This document shows, in pieces, positions 59,898-64,000 of a stretch of 64,000 nt of DNA. The number at the start of each line of letters is the position of its first letter. Within the stretch, counting starts at the first letter, position 1. A program made the position numbers and the translations under genes. Below the pieces are notes generated by a model. That model searched no databases, was not told the origin of the DNA, and saw only the letters and a list, made by a program, of their open reading frames with translations. The stretch comes from Pseudomonas marginalis (GTDB taxonomy: Bacteria > Pseudomonadota > Gammaproteobacteria > Pseudomonadales > Pseudomonadaceae): contig NZ_VTFG01000002.1 of assembly GCF_008692035.1 (NCBI RefSeq), positions 2,094,676-2,158,675 on the forward strand, read 5' to 3'.

Positions 59898-60248
59898 GTC
59901 GGCTTTCCTTAACAGCACCGCGCGCACGCGGAGCGAATTAGAGTTGTTGAAAGGCGCCTTGTGGGCTGCCGTCAGGGAAATCAGCCCCCGCGCGCGCGAT
60001 CAGTGAATAGCGCACGAGAGACAGAGCGTTTGAAATCTCAAACGAATCCTAGGATCAATGGGGGTACAGGGCAATAGTCTGTTCGAAAAAAAGAACGAAA
60101 ACGGCGCATTTGCCGGATTTTTCTGATCAGCGTGATTCGAGCCCGTTCCGCCGTGTTGACCAACGGCGCCCGGCGCAGGGCCTCCGCGCGGCAAATGCCT
60201 ACGTTTGAACGGCCAAAGACCGGCATGGACGCCCAAGGTCGACATGGG
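59898..60248. other. Intergenic region upstream of gabD and tRNA-Arg
   Basis: No gene is convincing here. GGGCTG and CAGCCC at 59962-59987 form a weak dyad, followed by a CG-repeat stretch GCGCGCGCG. The region should hold the leftward gabD promoter. Confidence 0.45.
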
Positions 60249-60254
60249 TATGAT
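60249..60254 (+). promoter_or_regulatory. -10 element of tRNA-Arg
   Basis: TATGAT lies 13 bases before the mature tRNA start and is followed by a GC-rich discriminator GTCGCCCGC, as expected for a stringently controlled stable RNA promoter. The -35 element is weak. Confidence 0.5.
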
Positions 60255-60267
60255 GTCGCCCGCACAA

Positions 60268-60344
60268 GCATCCGTAGCTCAGCTGGATAGAGTACTGCCC
60301 TCCGAAGGCAGGGGTCGTGGGTTCGAATCCCGCCGGGTGCACCA
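60268..60344 (+). tRNA. tRNA-Arg (CCG)
   Basis: This 77-base gene folds as a tRNA. The acceptor stem GCATCCG pairs with CGGGTGC with one G-T pair, the D-arm contains AGCTCAGCTGGAT, the anticodon stem CTGCC/GGCAG encloses CTCCGAA with anticodon CCG, and GGTTCGAATCC forms the T-loop. The CCA end is encoded. A terminator follows after 12 bases. Confidence 0.96.
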
Positions 60345-60356
60345 GATATAGATGAA

Positions 60357-60388
60357 AAGCCCCAGGTCGAAAGGCCTGGGGCTTTTTT
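60357..60388 (+). terminator. Intrinsic terminator after tRNA-Arg
   Basis: AAGCCCCAGG and CCTGGGGCTT form a ten-bp stem with a TCGAAAGG-type loop and a T-run on the plus strand. Confidence 0.93.
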
Positions 60389-60424
60389 GTAGACTGTCGA
60401 TCAGCCCGATCACTGAGTTCTCAC

Positions 60425-61465
60425 ATGAGCGACAGCAGCCAGAACCAACACCCTCCAGCCCCACTAGGTGAAATACTGCTGTTCCAGAGCGGTGACGGTT
60501 CAGTTCGCCTGGAGTGTCGTTTTGACAGCGATACCCTGTGGCTATCGCAGGCCATGATTTGTGAGTTGTATGGCAAGGCGAAAGCGACTATCAGCGAACA
60601 TATCAGCCACATCTTTGCAGAGGGTGAATTGGCTGAAAATTCAGTTGTTCGGTTTTACCGAACAACTGCCGCCGACGATAAGCCCTACAACGTCAGACAC
60701 TTCAGCCTACCGCTGATTCTGGCCGTCGGTTATCGAGTACGTTCCAAGCGAGGTACGCAGTTCCGCCAATGGGCTACGCAGATATTGCAGGAGTTCTTGG
60801 TCAAAGGCTTCGTCATGGATGATGAACGGCTGAAGAACCCTCCAGTGGGTCGTTCATTGGCTCCTGACTACTTTGACGAATTGCTTGAACGCATTCGCGA
60901 TATCCGCGCCAGCGAGCGGCGGGTTTACCTGCGAGTTCGGGAAATTTTCGCGATGGCTGCGGACTACGTGCCGTCGAATAGTGAAACGACCGCTTTCTTT
61001 CAAATCATTCAAAACAAACTGCACTTCGCGAGCACCGGCCTTACCGCTGCCGAACTAATTGCCCAACGTGTCGACTCGACACAACCAAATATGGGCCTCA
61101 CCAGCTTCAAAGGTGATGAGGTACGCAAAAGCGATGTCACGATCGCCAAAAACTATCTGCGTGCAGACGAAATTTCCGCATTGAATCGCATTGTCACCAT
61201 GTGGCTGGACTTCGCAGAAGACCAAGCGTTGAGGCGCAAGCAAATCTTCCTACGGGACTGGCAGGAAAAACTGGATCAGTTCCTAGCCTTCAATGACCGT
61301 GAGGTTTTGCAGGATTCTGGACAGGTCAGCAAGCACGTGGCTGACGACAAAGCGAAAGCGGAGTACGAACGTTACAATCAGCAACGCAGGGTATTGAAAG
61401 AAGCCAAGGGAGAATCCTTAAGCATTGAGGCACTGCGGGCGATCTCACAGAAGACAAATCAGTGA
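60425..61465 (+). CDS. RhuM family protein
   Basis: This 346-residue protein belongs to the RhuM (virulence protein RhuM) family of unknown function. The N-terminal half has WLSQAMICELYGKAKATISEHISHIFAEGEL, a helix-turn-helix-like segment near residue 38-68, and FSLPLILAVGYRVRSKRGTQFRQWATQILQEFLVKGFVMDDERLKNP. The C-terminal half is helical and highly charged. RhuM genes are often carried on islands and beside restriction or defence genes. Here it stands alone, 80 bases after a tRNA, with lower GC than its neighbours, suggesting acquisition at the tRNA site. Confidence 0.85.
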   Translation: MSDSSQNQHPPAPLGEILLFQSGDGSVRLECRFDSDTLWLSQAMICELYGKAKATISEHISHIFAEGELAENSVVRFYRTTAADDKPYNVRHFSLPLILAVGYRVRSKRGTQFRQWATQILQEFLVKGFVMDDERLKNPPVGRSLAPDYFDELLERIRDIRASERRVYLRVREIFAMAADYVPSNSETTAFFQIIQNKLHFASTGLTAAELIAQRVDSTQPNMGLTSFKGDEVRKSDVTIAKNYLRADEISALNRIVTMWLDFAEDQALRRKQIFLRDWQEKLDQFLAFNDREVLQDSGQVSKHVADDKAKAEYERYNQQRRVLKEAKGESLSIEALRAISQKTNQ

Positions 61466-61582
61466 AGCCGTTCGTATGGCTCATAGGCCTCAAGTCAAAA
61501 GACCTCGGAATTTTTGTGGGGCGGCATCGACGCCCAAATGCTGAGCAACCTCGATAACCCCCTGACCCCCGGAGACTCACGG

Positions 61583-62488
61583 ATGAGCACTTCCAACCCA
61601 CCCATCACCCTTGCCAAGGGCGCCGCCAGTGCGACGCTGATCGGGGTGATTGCCGTGTTTTTGTGGGCGTGCCTGGCGCTTCTGACCACCTTGACCGCCG
61701 GCATCCCGGCCTTTCAGTTGCTGGCTTCGAGCTTCGCGGTCGCGTTCGTGGCCAGCCTGTGCGTGCTGGGGCTGCGTGGCGCTGCGGGGTTCAGCAGCTG
61801 GCGCCAGCCCTGGCCGGTGTGGGCAACAGGTTTTGCCGGGATCTTTGTCTATCACGCGTTGTATTTCTTTGCCCTGAAGGCCGCGCCTGCGGCTGAAGCC
61901 AGCCTGATTGCCTATCTGTGGCCACTGCTGATCGTGCTGCTGTCGAGCCTTGCCACCGGCGAGTCGCTGCGCAAGCGCCAGCTGCTGGGCGCCTTGCTTG
62001 GCCTCGCGGGGACGGCCTTCATCATGCAGCTGCGGGCCCGGAGTGACAGTGCGTCGATGCCGGTGATCGGTTACGCCGCCGCCTTTGCGTGTGCCTGGGT
62101 CTGGGCGATCTATTCGGTGTTCAACCGGCGGTTCAGCCATGTTCCGAGCAGCATCATCGGGGGGATCTGCGGGCTGGTGGCAGTGGCCGGCGGGCTCTGC
62201 CACCTGGCTTTCGAAACCACGGTGCGGCCTGAGCCGGGCCAGTGGGCCGCAATCATTGCCCTGGGGCTGGGCCCTGTGGGCCTGGCTTTTTTCGCCTGGG
62301 ACCACGCGACCAAGCACGGAAACCTATCGATGCTGGGCGCCCTGTCTTACCTGGCGCCGCTGTTCTCCACGCTGCTGTTGATTGCCGTGGGGCAAAGCGA
62401 TGCCAAGCCGATCCTGATGATTCCCGCGGTGTTGATCATTACGGGGGCGGTCATCGCCACTTCACGCTCACGCACGACCTCACGGTGA
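61583..62488 (+). CDS. EamA/DMT transporter, YddG-like
   Basis: This 301-residue inner membrane protein has about ten helices in two EamA repeats: VFLWACLALLTTLTAGIPAFQLLASSF near residue 25, YHALYFFALKAAPAAEASLIAYLWPLLIVLLSSL near 95, and GLGPVGLAFFAWDHATKHGNLSMLGALSYLAPLFSTLLL near 235. These blocks resemble YddG, an exporter of aromatic amino acids. The ATG at 61583 was chosen because GGAG lies eight bases upstream and longer frames add a non-hydrophobic extension. Confidence 0.86.
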   Translation: MSTSNPPITLAKGAASATLIGVIAVFLWACLALLTTLTAGIPAFQLLASSFAVAFVASLCVLGLRGAAGFSSWRQPWPVWATGFAGIFVYHALYFFALKAAPAAEASLIAYLWPLLIVLLSSLATGESLRKRQLLGALLGLAGTAFIMQLRARSDSASMPVIGYAAAFACAWVWAIYSVFNRRFSHVPSSIIGGICGLVAVAGGLCHLAFETTVRPEPGQWAAIIALGLGPVGLAFFAWDHATKHGNLSMLGALSYLAPLFSTLLLIAVGQSDAKPILMIPAVLIITGAVIATSRSRTTSR

Positions 62489-62597
62489 TCTCGACGGGCC
62501 GAGTTTTTCAGTCGCGCCCACACGTCCCCCACTCCCCTTCTCTGTCTTGCTTGGGGAGTCGGGAGCGGGGCAAAGACTGCGGCGGTCAGCGTGCGCG

Positions 62598-63692
62598 TCA
62601 GACCCTGGCAGGCGACACAATGATCTTCACATTGTGTTCCTTGTTTTTAACCAGTTCCTCGAAGCCCTGGCCCACGATCTGTTCCAGCTGAATGCGCCCC
62701 GTCACCAGTGGCGAGATGTCCAGCCGCCCATCCGCGATAAACGCGATCACGTCGGCGAACTCCCCGTTGTAGGCCAGCGCGCCGAGTACCTGTTTTTCCG
62801 TGGCCACCAGCTCGAAGAAGTTGAATTCACTGGGTTCTTCGAAGATGCCCACCAGTACGCACTTGCCGGCCTTGCGGATCAGGTCGATGGCAAGTTTGGC
62901 CGTGTGTTTGTTGCCGATGCATTCGAAACTGACGTCCGCGCCGAGCCCGCCGGTCAGGCGGCGGACCTCGGCCAGGGCGTCGCATTCATTCGGATCGAGC
63001 ACGTGGGTCGCCCCCACTTCCCGGGCCTTGGCCTTGCGCGCGCCGGACATTTCCAGCGCGATCACCTGGGCCGCGCCCGCCGCCTTGGCACACATGATGG
63101 TGCACAGGCCGATGGTGCCGGCACCGACCACCACGACGTTTTGCCCGAGCAGGCTTCCGGCTTTTTTCACCGCGTGCATGCCGACGGCCAGCGGCTCGAT
63201 CAGCGCCCCGGCTTCAGCGGGGAAGTTCGCCGGCAATTTGTACAGCAGGTTGGCGGGCACGTTGACCAGCTCGGCGAAGGCGCCGTTGTTCATCAGGCCG
63301 GTGAAGGCCAGGTTTTCGCAAATGTTGTACAGCCCGTGGGTGCAGTAGCAGCAGGTGCCGCAATGTTGGCAGGCGTCGGCCGCCACCGGCTCGCCGACGC
63401 TGAAACCCTGTACGCCGGCACCGAGTTCGACGATCTCGCCACAAAACTCATGACCGAGAATGCACTGGCCCTTGATCCCGGTCAGCGGGTGCGGGGCGTC
63501 GACCGGAATGAACACCGGGCCGGCCACGTACTCATGCAGATCGGAGCCGCAAATGCCGCACCATTGCACGCGGATCTGCACCCAACCGGCAGGCGGCGAA
63601 ACGGGCAGCGGCACGTCTTCGACGCGGATGTCGTTACGACCGTGCCAGACAGCGGCACGCATGCTGCGTTGCGAGTTGCTCGAAAGGCTCAT
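62598..63692 (-). CDS. 2,3-butanediol dehydrogenase, zinc type
   Basis: This 364-residue medium-chain dehydrogenase oxidises 2,3-butanediol to acetoin. The catalytic zinc site fits WCGICGSDLHEYVAGPVFIP (Cys) and ILGHEFCGEIVELGAG (His-Glu), the structural zinc Cys cluster is ADACQHCGTCCYCTHGLYNICENL, and the NAD motif is VVVVGAGTIGLCTIMCAKAAGA. The ATG at 63692 is preferred over a longer frame. A strong sigma-54 promoter and an upstream palindrome precede it. Acetoin-degradation genes, usual neighbours, would lie right or left of the window or be absent. Confidence 0.88.
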   Translation of the reverse strand: MSLSSNSQRSMRAAVWHGRNDIRVEDVPLPVSPPAGWVQIRVQWCGICGSDLHEYVAGPVFIPVDAPHPLTGIKGQCILGHEFCGEIVELGAGVQGFSVGEPVAADACQHCGTCCYCTHGLYNICENLAFTGLMNNGAFAELVNVPANLLYKLPANFPAEAGALIEPLAVGMHAVKKAGSLLGQNVVVVGAGTIGLCTIMCAKAAGAAQVIALEMSGARKAKAREVGATHVLDPNECDALAEVRRLTGGLGADVSFECIGNKHTAKLAIDLIRKAGKCVLVGIFEEPSEFNFFELVATEKQVLGALAYNGEFADVIAFIADGRLDISPLVTGRIQLEQIVGQGFEELVKNKEHNVKIIVSPARV

Positions 63693-63750
63693 AGCGAAGT
63701 CTCCTTGAAACGGTTGGCACTGGCGCGCCGGGTGGGTTGCCAGTGGCCAG

Positions 63751-63766
63751 AGCAAGGCCGGTGCCA
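63751..63766 (-). promoter_or_regulatory. Sigma-54 promoter of the butanediol dehydrogenase gene
   Basis: Read on the minus strand the sequence is TGGCACCGGCCTTGCT, which matches the -24/-12 consensus (TGGCAC, five bases, TTGC) exactly in its core. Transcription would start near 63740, about 48 bases before the start codon. Confidence 0.85.
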
Positions 63767-63887
63767 GCTGTGCAAAAACGCCTGGACGCCCCTCTCCTAG
63801 AGCCGCCGAATGAAAACCTAAGATTGACCGGCATCGAGGTCAAACGAGACGCGCCATGCCAGATCGCGCACGGTAGCGACGAGACCG

Positions 63888-63904
63888 TGAGACGTTGCGT
63901 CTCA
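63888..63904. promoter_or_regulatory. Upstream activator palindrome
   Basis: TGAGACGTTGCGTCTCA is a perfect seven-base inverted repeat with a three-base centre, about 130 bases upstream of the sigma-54 promoter. Extra GAGAC half-sites occur at 63846-63850 and 63881-63885. Likely site for an AcoR-type enhancer-binding protein. Confidence 0.75.
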
Positions 63905-63928
63905 CTGCAAGCGTTGATGCCAGGGGCG

Positions 63929-64000
63929 TACCTGATCCACCTCAGTCGTCTTCATTAGGGGCGCTTCGCACCCCAACGCGGGGCAAGCCCGCTCACCACA
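63929..64000. repeat. Dispersed repeat element, right half (runs to window end)
   Basis: Matches the right half of the element at 36246-36380, including the hairpin GGGGCGCTTCGCACCCC and the arm ending CCCGCTCACCACA. The left half is missing, so this is a truncated copy. Confidence 0.78.

Noticed and set aside
60321..61600. Direct repeat of the tRNA-Arg 3' end marking an island
   Set aside because: No second copy of the T-arm and acceptor sequence is found after the RhuM gene or elsewhere to the window end, and no integrase is present.
63737..63958. 73-codon frame upstream of the butanediol dehydrogenase
   Set aside because: It covers the sigma-54 promoter and the activator palindrome and lacks a ribosome binding site.

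Overview
The window is a high-GC chromosomal segment of a fluorescent Pseudomonas, most likely of the P. fluorescens group. Three things point there: many copies of short inverted REP sequences with a GTGGGAGGGGGC core, a gene order cysA-cysW-cysT-sbp-oscA-(PAS-GGDEF-EAL)-desA that I recall from P. aeruginosa PAO1, and typical Pseudomonas families (SfnB, AtsRBCAK, TriABC, GabDT, a DUF6124/DUF3077-like small protein). No species can be named from the sequence alone.

Region 1 (1-22.9 kb) is mostly organosulfur and sulfur amino acid acquisition. It holds a cystine-type ABC ATPase (tcyN), two tandem SfnB-type flavin oxidoreductases, a SnaA/DszA-type FMNH2 monooxygenase, a MetQNI-type transporter, a second complete polar amino acid ABC transporter on the minus strand, a second MetQ-like protein and a short sigma-54 activator that lacks a visible DNA-binding domain. 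A putative secreted glycoside hydrolase and a TriABC-like RND pump with two adaptor subunits lie in the middle.

Region 2 (22.9-26.7 kb) is accessory. It has a small DUF6124-like gene behind a long leader that can fold into a strong structure and may pair with its own ribosome binding site. Next is a visibly AT-richer Fe(II)/2-oxoglutarate dioxygenase gene split by a frameshift, followed by an EamA exporter and a GcvA-type LysR regulator.

Region 3 (26.7-45 kb) starts with TonB-ExbB-ExbD, a LysR/CynX-type MFS pair and a TonB-dependent receptor. It then becomes a sulfate ester module: two paralogous LysR regulators, a sulfatase/phosphonate hydrolase-like enzyme, the alkylsulfate dioxygenase AtsK, the AtsR-AtsB-AtsC importer and the arylsulfatase AtsA. 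Substrates would enter by the TonB receptor and ABC importer, be cut by AtsA or AtsK, and release sulfate.

Region 4 (43.8-56.6 kb) has a desaturase with a divergent AraC regulator, a receiver-only response regulator, a Crp/Fnr protein, an Mpo1-like membrane protein, the sulfate importer Sbp-CysTWA with OscA, two c-di-GMP proteins and the desaturase DesA. Region 5 (57-64 kb) has gabT and gabD, tRNA-Arg(CCG) with a RhuM-family gene directly behind it, an EamA exporter and a 2,3-butanediol dehydrogenase with a very good sigma-54 promoter and an upstream activator palindrome.

The observations most worth a second look are the structured leader at 23375-23530, the split dioxygenase at 23825-24771, the HTH-less sigma-54 activator at 21327-22247, the sigma-54 control region at 63751-63904, and the matched operator-like motifs in front of the two paralogous LysR genes.
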